From assembly GCA_017437785.1 (NCBI GenBank), contig JAFRXH010000034.1, positions 1 to 52,245 on the forward strand: a DNA stretch of 52,245 nucleotides, given 5' to 3'. Source of the DNA: Lachnospiraceae bacterium (GTDB lineage: Bacteria; Bacillota; Clostridia; Lachnospirales; Lachnospiraceae). A program made the translations under genes and the position numbers. Positions 33,911 through 43,276 of the stretch are shown in pieces. The first letter of the stretch is position 1; each line of letters begins with the position of its first letter. Below the pieces are notes generated by a model, which was not told the origin of the DNA, did not search any database, and saw only the letters and a program-made list of their open reading frames with translations.

Positions 33911-33930
33911 CGCTGATGAGGTAAGATCTG

Positions 33931-35211
33931 ATGAATACTTTTAAAGAGATGGAAACAATATATGATGAGCGGGATATAGCGGAGACAGCGCCGCGTGAGG
34001 TGGTGAGCGGGGGCGCTTTGGAATATGCCGGTATAGATGAAGAGCTTAAGGCAATGGAGCACGCAGGATCCAAAGCAGGACAAGCAGCGGTGCCGGATAC
34101 ATCGTTTTCGCTGCACGGAGAAGAGGATAGAGCAGAAGAAGAGGAGTACGAAATAAAGACAGGATATGAAGAAACTGCAGAGGAAGAAGCTGATACGAAA
34201 AAAGAGCAGACCATGAACGCGGTTAATATGCTAAGAGGCTTTAATGAGCGCGCACAGACTGATATCGCGGGGGATGAGAGGCTTAGCGAACTGCATGAGC
34301 GTATTGGGGAATATGTTGATATGACCGGCAGGGAGGCCATGATCGACAAGGAGTTTGGCAGCATAGACAATAAATCCGTTGACAGGGCGGCAGGGATGCT
34401 TGCGGGAGTAGAGAAGGCCTGCGACGACTATATTGAAAACGCCAGACCTTTTTTCAGGCCGGGACGCAGGCGCAGGGCTGCCGTAAAAAAGCTCCGTGAA
34501 GAGCTTGACGGTCTTAAGGATGACCGCGATAGCCTAAAGAAATGCTATGAGGATATGTATCTTGGAGCTAACGGGCTTTATACGGATGAAGATACACAAA
34601 AAGACCGGGGCGAAGGCGATGACGGCGGTGATAAGAAAAAGGATCACGTTCAGGATGCGGTGGTATTGGATGATAAACAGAAAGCATTCGTACGCGGGGC
34701 AGGCATAATAGATGCATCACTGATGCCCGTGGAATTCAGCGAAGAAGGGGATGTTAAACAGAGCGACTTAAGCACTTATAAGAATTATGAGGAGCTTACT
34801 GCGGATAAGAAAGCCGACGAGGTGAAGCTGTCTGAGGCAGCCCGTCTGCAGATATACATGGTGAGGGCGATAGGACTCATATTCGGGGTGAGTGACTGGC
34901 AGCAGATCTGTGATCCCGAAGAATTGCTTTACCGTGAAGAGGGCGATTCGGTCAGCGCCGTAAAGATAAAGCTCGTACCGGAGCTTATGAATAAGCTGTC
35001 GTCGAAGCTTTCGGATGAAGAAGGGCAGCGTCTTGCGGATTCGTTCAAAGGCGATACACATATGATGAAGGTAATAAGCGCCATACTGGCAGAAAAAAGC
35101 GTTATGATAAACGAGCTTAAAAATGCTGCCGGGGTAAACGGCAAGGTGCTGGGCAGCCGCATGAGATCGATACGAAGATACCTGGCGCAGGCGGCTAAGG
35201 GAGAGCGGTAA
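33931..35211 (+). CDS. acidic/basic helical protein, second cargo candidate
   Basis: This 426-residue protein was not assigned to a family. Residues 1-95 are acidic and probably disordered. Residues 96-206 are helical and contain C-D-D-Y-I-E-N (about 164-170), then a basic run R-R-R-R-A-A-V-K-K-L; a matching C-R-E-Y-L-E-K and K-K-K-R segment occurs in the 785-residue kinase-like protein. Residues 215-245 are a Lys/Asp linker. The C-terminal 180 residues form a compact helical domain with V-R-A-I-G-L-I-F-G-V. It is the last gene of the ATPase block. Its shared motif and modular layout suggest cargo or an adaptor. Confidence 0.6.
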   Translation: MNTFKEMETIYDERDIAETAPREVVSGGALEYAGIDEELKAMEHAGSKAGQAAVPDTSFSLHGEEDRAEEEEYEIKTGYEETAEEEADTKKEQTMNAVNMLRGFNERAQTDIAGDERLSELHERIGEYVDMTGREAMIDKEFGSIDNKSVDRAAGMLAGVEKACDDYIENARPFFRPGRRRRAAVKKLREELDGLKDDRDSLKKCYEDMYLGANGLYTDEDTQKDRGEGDDGGDKKKDHVQDAVVLDDKQKAFVRGAGIIDASLMPVEFSEEGDVKQSDLSTYKNYEELTADKKADEVKLSEAARLQIYMVRAIGLIFGVSDWQQICDPEELLYREEGDSVSAVKIKLVPELMNKLSSKLSDEEGQRLADSFKGDTHMMKVISAILAEKSVMINELKNAAGVNGKVLGSRMRSIRRYLAQAAKGER

Positions 35212-35227
35212 GGATATGAAGTGCCGT

Positions 35228-35256
35228 TTGCCCTGAAGCGCATAATATGGTACAAT
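35228..35256 (+). promoter_or_regulatory. sigma-A-type promoter of the SpoIIE operon
   Basis: TTGCCC (35228-35233), a 17-base spacer and TACAAT (35251-35256), with TGG just before the -10 box, give a good housekeeping promoter. The start would be near 35263, leaving a leader of about 47 bases before the ATG at 35310. The operon is therefore probably transcribed separately from the CIS genes. Confidence 0.7.
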
Positions 35257-35309
35257 GATATATTGCAATAAAAGCATTTTTTATGTTTTAAAAGGGGACT
35301 GAAACGGGG

Positions 35310-37097
35310 ATGAAAAAGACTAAGAGTCTTGGATTTAAGTTCGGGATAATATTCAGTATTTATGCTGTGGTTACCATTTTGATAAGCGCGGTCATGACCT
35401 ATGTGTCCCAGACAGATGCTTATCATCATGAATGCCGCGAATCGGCCATGCAGATCACGACCAATATAAAAAACAGGATACTGGATGAGGGCGAAGAATT
35501 CAAGACCCTTAAGGAGTATTTTGAAAAGCATATGGACGAGCTGGAGATCTCCAGAGATTTTGAGACTGACCAGTATCGTGCCAGGGATGAGTTTTATGAA
35601 TATATGGCGGAACATTTCAGTCAGGAAGGCCTTAAGTACGATCCGGACTTTGATGAGATGGATGAGACGGGATGCCGTCTGTATGTTACCTGGCGTATAG
35701 AGTACTGGTTCAGCGTTTTCTTCCAGACTGCAGCGGACTATAACTTAAGTTATGTATATTTTCTGTATCCCACCAACGAAAAAGAGCATATGGTCAGATA
35801 TATGTTTGATGCTACACTGCCTACCAGAGTGACGGAGGATGGAAGGGAACTTTTGATCATGGGGGATGAGGTTTACCAGGATCCCATATCGCATCTGTAT
35901 ATGTGGACGGCATGGATAACCGGGTCAAAGGTTGACGGATTTGACACCAGTGATAACGAGTATGGTTTTGTATATACGTACAGCACTCCGCTTATAATCG
36001 ATGATGTGCCTATAGGCCTGATCTGCGCCGATGTGGATGTGGAGAAAGTCAAATCGACTATCATGGCAAATGTGGCTGCACAGACGGGTGTGCTAACATT
36101 GATACTGTTAGTATCCATGCTCCTGCTTTACGCCTTTATCCGCAGACACGTTATCACCAGGCTTATACGTCTGGAAAAGTATGTCAAGGACTATGCGGAT
36201 AACAAGGATAATGCCATATCTGCAAAGATAAGAACCGTCGTTACGGAAGAGGATGAGCTGTCCAGCTTATCCGAACGCTTTGCAGTCATGATCGACGAGC
36301 TCGAGGATTATATGAAGGACCTGCAGGCGGTAACAGCGGAAAAAGAGCGCATCGGTGCGGAGCTTAATGTCGCTGCACAGATACAGGCCGATATGCTGCC
36401 CAGGATATTCCCGCCTTTCCCGGAGTGGCCGGAGGTTGACCTGTTTGCGACCATGACCCCTGCAAAAGAGGTGGGTGGTGACTTCTATGATTTCTTTATG
36501 ATAGATGATAAGCATATGGGTATGGTCATAGCCGATGTGTCCAGTAAAGGCGTACCTGCGGCATTGTTCATGGTAATAGCCAAAACACTGATCAAAAACA
36601 GCGCACAGACCGGCGAAGATATAGCAAAGGTGTTCTGTTCGGTAAACAACCAGCTGTGTGAGGGCAATGAAGAGAGCATGTTCGTAACGGCATTTCTGGC
36701 TGTGATAGATATCTCAACGGGTATGCTCACCTATGTAAATGCCGGGCATGAACCGTTCCTGCACAGGCATGACGGCAGCTGGAGCTGGGTAAGACCCGAT
36801 CCGGGCTTTATACTGGCAGGTCTTCCGGATTTTGAATATCATAGCGAGAGCTTACAGATCCATCCTTCTGACAGGCTCTTCTTCTTTACGGACGGGGTGT
36901 CGGAGTCGCAGAACGTTGAAGGCACGCTCTTTGGCGAAGAGCGTATACTCGAGACCGTTTCCAAAAACGGCGACCGGGAGCTTACAAAGATGCTGCCGCT
37001 GATAAGGGAAGATATAGACAGCTTTGCCGGGGAGGCACCACAGTTTGACGATATTACGATGCTTGTATTTGAGTATCGCGGAAAGGATAAAAAATGA
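35310..37097 (+). CDS. membrane SpoIIE/RsbU-type phosphatase with extracellular sensor
   Basis: This 595-residue protein has a transmembrane segment near 6-31, an extracellular Cache-like region (about 33-250), a second membrane segment (253-278), a HAMP domain to about 335, a short coiled coil with E-L-N-V-A-A-Q-I-Q-A-D-M-L-P, and a PP2C/SpoIIE domain. The metal residues are visible in G-G-D-F-Y-D (about 388), I-A-D-V-S-S-K-G (about 410) and D-D-I-T-M-L near the end. These enzymes dephosphorylate STAS antagonists in response to a ligand. The STAS protein at 21461 is the natural nearby substrate, though it lies in another transcription unit. Confidence 0.92.
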   Translation: MKKTKSLGFKFGIIFSIYAVVTILISAVMTYVSQTDAYHHECRESAMQITTNIKNRILDEGEEFKTLKEYFEKHMDELEISRDFETDQYRARDEFYEYMAEHFSQEGLKYDPDFDEMDETGCRLYVTWRIEYWFSVFFQTAADYNLSYVYFLYPTNEKEHMVRYMFDATLPTRVTEDGRELLIMGDEVYQDPISHLYMWTAWITGSKVDGFDTSDNEYGFVYTYSTPLIIDDVPIGLICADVDVEKVKSTIMANVAAQTGVLTLILLVSMLLLYAFIRRHVITRLIRLEKYVKDYADNKDNAISAKIRTVVTEEDELSSLSERFAVMIDELEDYMKDLQAVTAEKERIGAELNVAAQIQADMLPRIFPPFPEWPEVDLFATMTPAKEVGGDFYDFFMIDDKHMGMVIADVSSKGVPAALFMVIAKTLIKNSAQTGEDIAKVFCSVNNQLCEGNEESMFVTAFLAVIDISTGMLTYVNAGHEPFLHRHDGSWSWVRPDPGFILAGLPDFEYHSESLQIHPSDRLFFFTDGVSESQNVEGTLFGEERILETVSKNGDRELTKMLPLIREDIDSFAGEAPQFDDITMLVFEYRGKDKK

Positions 37098-38551
37098 TAA
37101 ACGAGCTGTATTTTACGCCGCTTATGGATGAATGCATAAGGCGTAACGACACGGTAAAGAAATATGCCGGGTGCGATATCAGCTTAAGAGAACATCTGGC
37201 AGGGATCAGAGCCACAGCAAAAAAGAACAGCGGGATCAGTTTTCATAAGGATGCTTCGGAGGTTTTAAATGCCTGTGAGGCATACGCGCAGAGGCTGTTC
37301 GGACATGATATCTCATCTAAAGTCCGGGAGGCTCTTGAGCTTAAGATCTTGAATACAGCCGATCATCACGGAGGTTTTTATTCTGCCCAGGCTTTTCAGG
37401 GGGATCTGCTTTTTGCAAAACTCCTTGAAATGATGGGATATGGGGGCAGGGTTTATCCTCTTTTTTCATTTTCCCATGTTGAACTTGATAATTCCACCTA
37501 TGCTCGTGGGATCAGCTGTTACGGCAGTGCGGACGGCAGGCAGCTCCTGCCGCTTCAGCGGGCAAAAGCCGGCAATCAGATGGTCGCGGTGACAGGTGCC
37601 TACAATGAAGAGATGCTTATGCGTATGAGGCAGAGGATCGATACGGTGATCCCTCCGTTTGAAGATACATATAAAGAGAAGCTGGGCGATATCATCGCAG
37701 GTATATACGGCGATAAGCATATCCTGAATGCATCAGGATATGCCGATCAGTTAAGCTATATAGGAGAGCGCATATCAGCAGAGTGCTTTAAAGATGACGA
37801 TGCCATGCGCCTTATATACATCGAGGCGGAAGAAGTCGTCAGGCCGCTTATGATAAAGGATCTTAACGATAAAGATTCAATGCTCTGGCATATGTTCTTT
37901 GATCCTAAGGTACGTGAAGGATTAAATGCGGAAAAGACAGATGAAGACATCCCGCTGGCGGGAATGCTGCTAAGGGGAGTTGACCAAAAGGGCAGAAGAA
38001 TACACACGCTGGTAAGCGGCAGTGAGCGGATAGAAGGGATAGATCATTCGGGAAGACTGCTCGAATATCCCATGGATGTTAAAGAGATAGAGAAGCTTTT
38101 AAATGAAAAAAAGCTGATCCCCTCGGGGCTGGCTGCGGCAGTGGTCCTGGCTTTTGAGCGGGGATATACATGGAGCGGCGGATATTTTCAGTCTCTTTAC
38201 CTGCCAAAATGGGCAAAACAGTGTGAAAGGATATTTAAAGATGCGGGGCTGGATACAGCGGCCGAAACGCTTGGTGCATATGACGGATCGGCTTTTATAA
38301 GCGGACCGGTTTTTGCGCTTAACGAGACAGAGGATCATTCGGCTGTACCGGCGGGACCTGTGGAGTTTATGATCAGGAAGCCGTCTGTATCAAGACTGGA
38401 TGAATTCCTTGAGACCCCTTTGGCTGACAGCTTAAGGATGGGACTTTTTGAGATGTATATAGATCTGGTCCCGGCCGGTGAGAAGGAAGAGGGCTGGTAC
38501 AGAGATGCAGCAGAATTCTGCGGTATGAATTACAGGGAACATTTGATATGA
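37094..38551 (+). CDS. unrecognised 485-residue cytoplasmic protein
   Basis: The gene overlaps the phosphatase by 4 bases and the racemase-like gene by 4 bases (both ATGA), so it is tightly coupled to both. No signal peptide or membrane segment is seen. A distinctive conserved-looking stretch is I-L-N-T-A-D-H-H-G-G (residues 107-116), followed by a His-containing F-S-F-S-H-V-E-L-D-N-S motif and R-G-I-S. The His-rich segment could be a metal or active site. The order of genes suggests work with the racemase-like enzyme or the binding protein. No function is proposed. Confidence 0.75.
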   Translation: MINELYFTPLMDECIRRNDTVKKYAGCDISLREHLAGIRATAKKNSGISFHKDASEVLNACEAYAQRLFGHDISSKVREALELKILNTADHHGGFYSAQAFQGDLLFAKLLEMMGYGGRVYPLFSFSHVELDNSTYARGISCYGSADGRQLLPLQRAKAGNQMVAVTGAYNEEMLMRMRQRIDTVIPPFEDTYKEKLGDIIAGIYGDKHILNASGYADQLSYIGERISAECFKDDDAMRLIYIEAEEVVRPLMIKDLNDKDSMLWHMFFDPKVREGLNAEKTDEDIPLAGMLLRGVDQKGRRIHTLVSGSERIEGIDHSGRLLEYPMDVKEIEKLLNEKKLIPSGLAAAVVLAFERGYTWSGGYFQSLYLPKWAKQCERIFKDAGLDTAAETLGAYDGSAFISGPVFALNETEDHSAVPAGPVEFMIRKPSVSRLDEFLETPLADSLRMGLFEMYIDLVPAGEKEEGWYRDAAEFCGMNYREHLI

Positions 38552-39678
38552 CAAAGAGATCGGCGTGGGCTGAGGTAAGCTCAAAAGGAATCGAAAATAA
38601 CATAAATGTGATAAAAGAGCAGGTAGGCGGGCATGTTAAGGTATGTGCGGTTCTTAAGGCCGATGCATATGGACACGGTCTATGCGGCTTTTTCAATACG
38701 CTCGCAAAACGCTCTTATACGGATATTGCGGCTGTAGGCAAGTTCCGTGAGCTTATCAAGGTTTTCACCGAGGTGAATTCCGCCGGCATGGATGTATTGC
38801 TCCTTGGCGCGGCTGCAGCTGAAGAGATCGCTTCGGCGCTTGATAACGGAGACATAGTTCCCAGAAGGAGTATTTTTTCGGTATACAGTCTGGATATGCT
38901 AAGCAGGCTTGATGAAGTGGCAGCATACGCAAAAGTCACCCTGAGGGTTCACATAAGGATCGATATATGGGATTCCGGCATGGGATTATCGCCGCAGGAT
39001 TTCCTGAACGGTCAGGATATGATAATGTCAATGCCTCATCTTGAAGTCTGCGGCCTGTATACGCATCTGTATTCGGCTTATTCCGATGATCTTGAAGAGA
39101 TAGGATCGGAGCTTGCAAGCTTTGATGATATGGTCGGAAAGATATCGCCCGGATACAGAAAACGACTCTGTATACATGCGCTGAACTCGGCTCTTATATT
39201 CAGATTTCCGCAGTATGCCTATGATATGGTACGTGCGGGAACGGCTCTGTACGGACTGCCCTGCGGCGACGGCGGCAGGCTGATACCGCTTTTGAGGATA
39301 TGTGCGCAGATATTCGATGTCAGTGAAGTTGACTCAGGCATACCGCTTTCCTATATCAATAAAAATGATGACGGAAAGAAAAAACGCAGGATCGCCCGCA
39401 TCATGCTGGGATACTGGGATCTGCCTCTTCTGCTTACGCAGAAAGAAGTGAGGATATGGATAAAAGGCAAGCTTTATGAGCCGGCCGATGATGTGTGCAT
39501 GGATAATCTGTGTATCGATGTGAGCGGCGATGATGAGATATGTGTGGGCGACCTGGCCGTACTTTTGGGAGAAGAAGGGATCGGTGCGATGGATATACTT
39601 GCGCGCAACGGTATAGATTTCGTCCATGGTGAGTGGATGTGTATGACAGCAGACAGATTGGAGAAGATTTATATATGA
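38548..39678 (+). CDS. alanine-racemase-like PLP enzyme
   Basis: This 376-residue protein has the Alr fold pattern: V-L-K-A-D-A-Y-G-H-G with PLP-binding Lys37, S-G-M-G-L-S-P, V-R-A-G-T-A-L-Y-G-L, and in the C-terminal barrel G-Y-W-D-L-P (near 288, where Alr has G-Y-A-D-G with the catalytic Tyr) and V-C-M-D-N (near 315). Key residues are largely kept, but the C-terminal barrel is divergent and the second motif altered, so the substrate may not be alanine. It sits in a sensor operon rather than with wall genes. It overlaps its neighbours by 4 bases on each side. Confidence 0.82.
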   Translation: MTKRSAWAEVSSKGIENNINVIKEQVGGHVKVCAVLKADAYGHGLCGFFNTLAKRSYTDIAAVGKFRELIKVFTEVNSAGMDVLLLGAAAAEEIASALDNGDIVPRRSIFSVYSLDMLSRLDEVAAYAKVTLRVHIRIDIWDSGMGLSPQDFLNGQDMIMSMPHLEVCGLYTHLYSAYSDDLEEIGSELASFDDMVGKISPGYRKRLCIHALNSALIFRFPQYAYDMVRAGTALYGLPCGDGGRLIPLLRICAQIFDVSEVDSGIPLSYINKNDDGKKKRRIARIMLGYWDLPLLLTQKEVRIWIKGKLYEPADDVCMDNLCIDVSGDDEICVGDLAVLLGEEGIGAMDILARNGIDFVHGEWMCMTADRLEKIYI

Positions 39679-40883
39679 GATTTCCTGTGAGAATGGTCTT
39701 TGCCGTGCTGATAGCGGGAATGCTGTTTATGGGCGGCTGTAAAAAGGATACGGACACAGCCGATACTTTTGATGAAGAGGATTACTTCAGCGATCTGCCC
39801 AAGCCGCATACCAAAGAAGACGGCAGCAAATACCGGCTGGCTTATGTGGACTACGATGAATACATGCCGGCCAGCAGACAATTGGGTTATATCGTAGAGG
39901 GACTGGAGGAAAACGGCTGGATAGCGCAGGGATCCATCCCGTTTACGCCGGAGCAGATAGACAAAGAGTCACTTTCGACAAAGCAGATATACGCCATGCT
40001 GCAAAGTGCGGATCTGGGTGATTATATCGAATTTGCAGAGGACGCCTTCTTTTACATCGGATATGATGATCAAGATGAGATAGCCGGGATACTGAAAGAG
40101 CGTGCCGGGAAGGATATAGATCTGGTGATCACTTTCGGGACCAGCCCCGGGCTCTTTGTAAAGGAGCTTGATCTGCCCATCCCCATGATAGATTTTTCGG
40201 CAACGGATCCCGTGGCTTCGGGCATAATAGATTCGGCCGAGCATGGATCCGGAGATCCGAATGTTTGGGCGCAGGTTGAGGCCTCTGTGCCGCTTAGGCA
40301 GCTTAAGTATTATTATTCCATTAAGCCGTTTAAAAAACTGGGAATGATAATATACGGGGACGAGATCGTTTCCGGTGTGCCGGATGTGATGACGGCTGCG
40401 GATGAGATAGGCTTTGACGTAGTAAAATATAATATCGATATCAGATCCAGAGAGACAGAGGAAGAACTTTCAGGATATTATGCTGATGTAAAGAAAGAGT
40501 TTGAGCGGATGGCTGATGAGGACATCGACGCATTTTTTTTGACGGCCGATCTTGTGAATGATCCGGACCATATTGAGGAGATGCTTAAGCCGCTTTATGA
40601 TAAAAACATCCCGGTATATGCCATGGATGATATCAATACGGTCCGTAAAGGAGCGCTGATGATCATTTCAGCTTATGATTTTGAAAATGTCGGACGTTTT
40701 GTGGCGGATGCCATCACACGTATCCTGGATGGTAATGAGGCCGGCTCTCTTCCGTGCGTTTATACCAGTGCACCGTATATCTGCCTTAATCTGGATGTGG
40801 CTAAGAGGATCGGTTATCCTTTAAAGTTTGATTTTCTGGCTGTATGTGACGAGATCTATACGGAGGGTAGCGCAGATGAGTAA
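39675..40883 (+). CDS. ABC-type substrate-binding lipoprotein
   Basis: The predicted 402-residue protein starts at ATG 39675 (ATGA overlap with the racemase-like gene). It has a lipoprotein signal: basic start, hydrophobic core, then L-F-M-G-G-C with Cys22. The mature part resembles the TrpX/ABC_sub_bind family of periplasmic-type binding proteins, with V-I-T-F-G-T-S-P-G in the first lobe and I-P-V-Y-A-M-D-D in the second. No permease or ATPase for import is beside it, so it may feed ligand to the sensor phosphatase or the downstream sensor-MFS protein. Confidence 0.82.
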   Translation: MRFPVRMVFAVLIAGMLFMGGCKKDTDTADTFDEEDYFSDLPKPHTKEDGSKYRLAYVDYDEYMPASRQLGYIVEGLEENGWIAQGSIPFTPEQIDKESLSTKQIYAMLQSADLGDYIEFAEDAFFYIGYDDQDEIAGILKERAGKDIDLVITFGTSPGLFVKELDLPIPMIDFSATDPVASGIIDSAEHGSGDPNVWAQVEASVPLRQLKYYYSIKPFKKLGMIIYGDEIVSGVPDVMTAADEIGFDVVKYNIDIRSRETEEELSGYYADVKKEFERMADEDIDAFFLTADLVNDPDHIEEMLKPLYDKNIPVYAMDDINTVRKGALMIISAYDFENVGRFVADAITRILDGNEAGSLPCVYTSAPYICLNLDVAKRIGYPLKFDFLAVCDEIYTEGSADE

Positions 40884-43266
40884 GGGGAACACAAAAAGAA
40901 GAAGCAGGACATATTTGCTCGTGCTGATCCTTATCAGTGTTTTTTCCGCATGTTTTGTATCCGTGATGGGGTATCTTAATTACCGCGGCACTGTAATATC
41001 TCTGGAAGAAAGCGTGATAGCGCGTATAGAAGATGATGTTGTTTCAAGATTTGAAACGGCCCTGAGCTTCGGAAAAAGTTTTGAAACGTACTACGGAATA
41101 GATGAGATCTTTGATGAATTCAATGAACAGATAGACGGTGCACTGCCGTTCATACTGGCAAAGGACGGCATGCTCATGTACTTTGCCAAGTCGGAAACTC
41201 CCTGGCAAAGGGAACTGGGCTCTTTTTTCAGGAGCAGTGAATTTAAAAAAGCATTGCCTGAGCTTCACCAAAGAGAGGGCAAAGCGATAGTCACATCGCA
41301 TAACCGTGGGATATTCACCACGGTGCACGATGAAGATGGTGTTGTCGGTTACTTTGGCGCGCTGATCACAGATGATATTTTTTCAGCCATGATGAGCGCG
41401 GTACGCCAGAAGATCATCATACTGACGATCATAGTCTGTGGCGTTGAAGCACTGATCTACGCACTGTTTGCCGCATTTACGGATAACGAGCAGTTTATGC
41501 AGACGCATAAAAGGAAGCAGGATAAGATGCTGCAGAGGCTGGCAGCCCTGGCTGTAATGGCAGCCGGTGTTATAATCATATCCGCCGTATCCATATTCAT
41601 GTACCAGGCAGATTACAGGCAAAAGATCGAAGATGCCACTAAAGTATCGCTTAAGAACCTTGAGAACATAATCACACAGGTACGCGATAACGGCGTGGAT
41701 CTTGAGGACGTGGAAGGACTGGAGGAATACATCAGCGCACGTGTCAGCAGGCTCGATACCTTAAGAGCAGTGCGTATCTCGAAACGTATAGTGGATGTGG
41801 AACGTACGGATGTGGCTTCGGATATGATCTGTTACATGTTCGGGGAAAACAGCGACGGGAAAAAGGGGCTCTATCTTGAAGCAGAGATATCAAAGGATGC
41901 CATGAATGCCCAGATCAGGGGCATAGTGCTGACGCTGTTATCCACGCTGATAATCTTACTGATCTTTGTTATTGAATTCGGTAATCTCCTGGAACTGACA
42001 GGGGCTAAAAATTCGGAGAATGACGTTTTCTCCGAGCACAGAGTGGCCATATCACTGCGCCTAAGCGGCTTTTTGTGCTCTACGGCGGAATATATGTGTG
42101 TACCGTATGCGGCGATGATGATAAGAGAAAGCGGGGAAGAGATCGCGGGTCTTGGCAACGGCCTGACTGCGGCACTGCCGCTTACCCTTGAAGGTCTTAC
42201 ACAGATGATAGCCATGCTGGCATTGCCGCGGCTGCTTAAGAATAAGGATAAGCGTTTTATACTGCTGATCTCGTCTGTCATGATGATATTGTGTAATCTT
42301 GGAGCTTTTTCCATCCATTCCGCAGCGGCGATAATCGCATTCCGTGCTGCTGCAGGCGTGGCATATGCGGGCTTTAAGCAGATATCTAATTATCTGATAA
42401 CACGCGGCTATGAAAGCGAAGCCGGACGAAGCAATAATATCTCACAGGATAACGCGGGGCTCTTAGCCGGTTCCACCTGCGGTGCCGGACTTGGAGCCAT
42501 AATATGCGCAAATATGGGTTACCCCGTAACCTTCTTTGCTTCGGCGCTGCTGTTTGTACTGTACCTGGTGGTGACATATGTGCTGATGCCCTGGAGTGCA
42601 CTGTCAAAGCGCGGTAACATGGATACACAGGAGAAGCCGCTAAACCCGGCTGCGCTCAAAAAGATGATCTTTTCGGCAGAGATGCTGATGTTTGTTGTAT
42701 TTATAGCCATACCTTTAAACATAGGTGTCATGCTGTGCGTGACCCTGGTACCGGCTATATGCCAGAGTCATCATATAAGCTCATTGATGCTGAGTTACTG
42801 CTATATTGCTAACGGTATAGCCGGTATCTATATAGGACCGGCGCTGGTCTCTGCGGCTAAAAAGAAGCTGGGGCTTTTACCCGGCATAGCGCTCAGCTTT
42901 TTGCTGACGGCTGCGGGGATATTCGTCTTAAAGCTGCCTGCTGTGGTGGTGATGATAGTGATAAGCAGTATGGTACTGGGATTTCTGGATGGGTTTGGAA
43001 CGCCGCTGTGCACGGATCAGTTTATGGAGCTTAATGTAGTAAAAAACGCGGTTGATGAATCGACCGCACTTATCTTTTCGGTGGTGATATCATATATACT
43101 GCTGACATTCTCACCTATGATAGCAGAGGCGATGCTGCTGCCGGGTGAAGGTGTGTTTTCGCCTATGATGATAGGTATGGCGGTCTATATATTGGCTGCT
43201 GCAGTTTTACTGGTATATGCAGCCGCAAAAAAGAAACAGCGCCCGGATAGCAAAGCGGGTAAATAA
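40876..43266 (+). CDS. sensor-MFS fusion membrane protein
   Basis: The predicted 796-residue protein starts at ATG 40876, preceded by GGAGGGTAGC and overlapping the lipoprotein gene by 8 bases. A first membrane helix (about 15-37) is followed by a Cache-like extracellular domain, a second helix near 175-195, another membrane pair enclosing a second small extracellular domain, and from about residue 350 onward a 12-helix MFS-type transporter. Such a double-sensor front end is unusual for a transporter. It may act as a ligand sensor or transceptor paired with the upstream lipoprotein and phosphatase. Confidence 0.8.
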   Translation: MSKGNTKRRSRTYLLVLILISVFSACFVSVMGYLNYRGTVISLEESVIARIEDDVVSRFETALSFGKSFETYYGIDEIFDEFNEQIDGALPFILAKDGMLMYFAKSETPWQRELGSFFRSSEFKKALPELHQREGKAIVTSHNRGIFTTVHDEDGVVGYFGALITDDIFSAMMSAVRQKIIILTIIVCGVEALIYALFAAFTDNEQFMQTHKRKQDKMLQRLAALAVMAAGVIIISAVSIFMYQADYRQKIEDATKVSLKNLENIITQVRDNGVDLEDVEGLEEYISARVSRLDTLRAVRISKRIVDVERTDVASDMICYMFGENSDGKKGLYLEAEISKDAMNAQIRGIVLTLLSTLIILLIFVIEFGNLLELTGAKNSENDVFSEHRVAISLRLSGFLCSTAEYMCVPYAAMMIRESGEEIAGLGNGLTAALPLTLEGLTQMIAMLALPRLLKNKDKRFILLISSVMMILCNLGAFSIHSAAAIIAFRAAAGVAYAGFKQISNYLITRGYESEAGRSNNISQDNAGLLAGSTCGAGLGAIICANMGYPVTFFASALLFVLYLVVTYVLMPWSALSKRGNMDTQEKPLNPAALKKMIFSAEMLMFVVFIAIPLNIGVMLCVTLVPAICQSHHISSLMLSYCYIANGIAGIYIGPALVSAAKKKLGLLPGIALSFLLTAAGIFVLKLPAVVVMIVISSMVLGFLDGFGTPLCTDQFMELNVVKNAVDESTALIFSVVISYILLTFSPMIAEAMLLPGEGVFSPMMIGMAVYILAAAVLLVYAAAKKKQRPDSKAGK

Positions 43267-43276
43267 GGAGGAGATT

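Noticed and set aside
1-35211. Classical type VI secretion system
   Set aside because: No TssJ/L/M membrane complex and no ClpV-type ATPase; the sheath is a single phage/eCIS-type protein rather than TssB/TssC.
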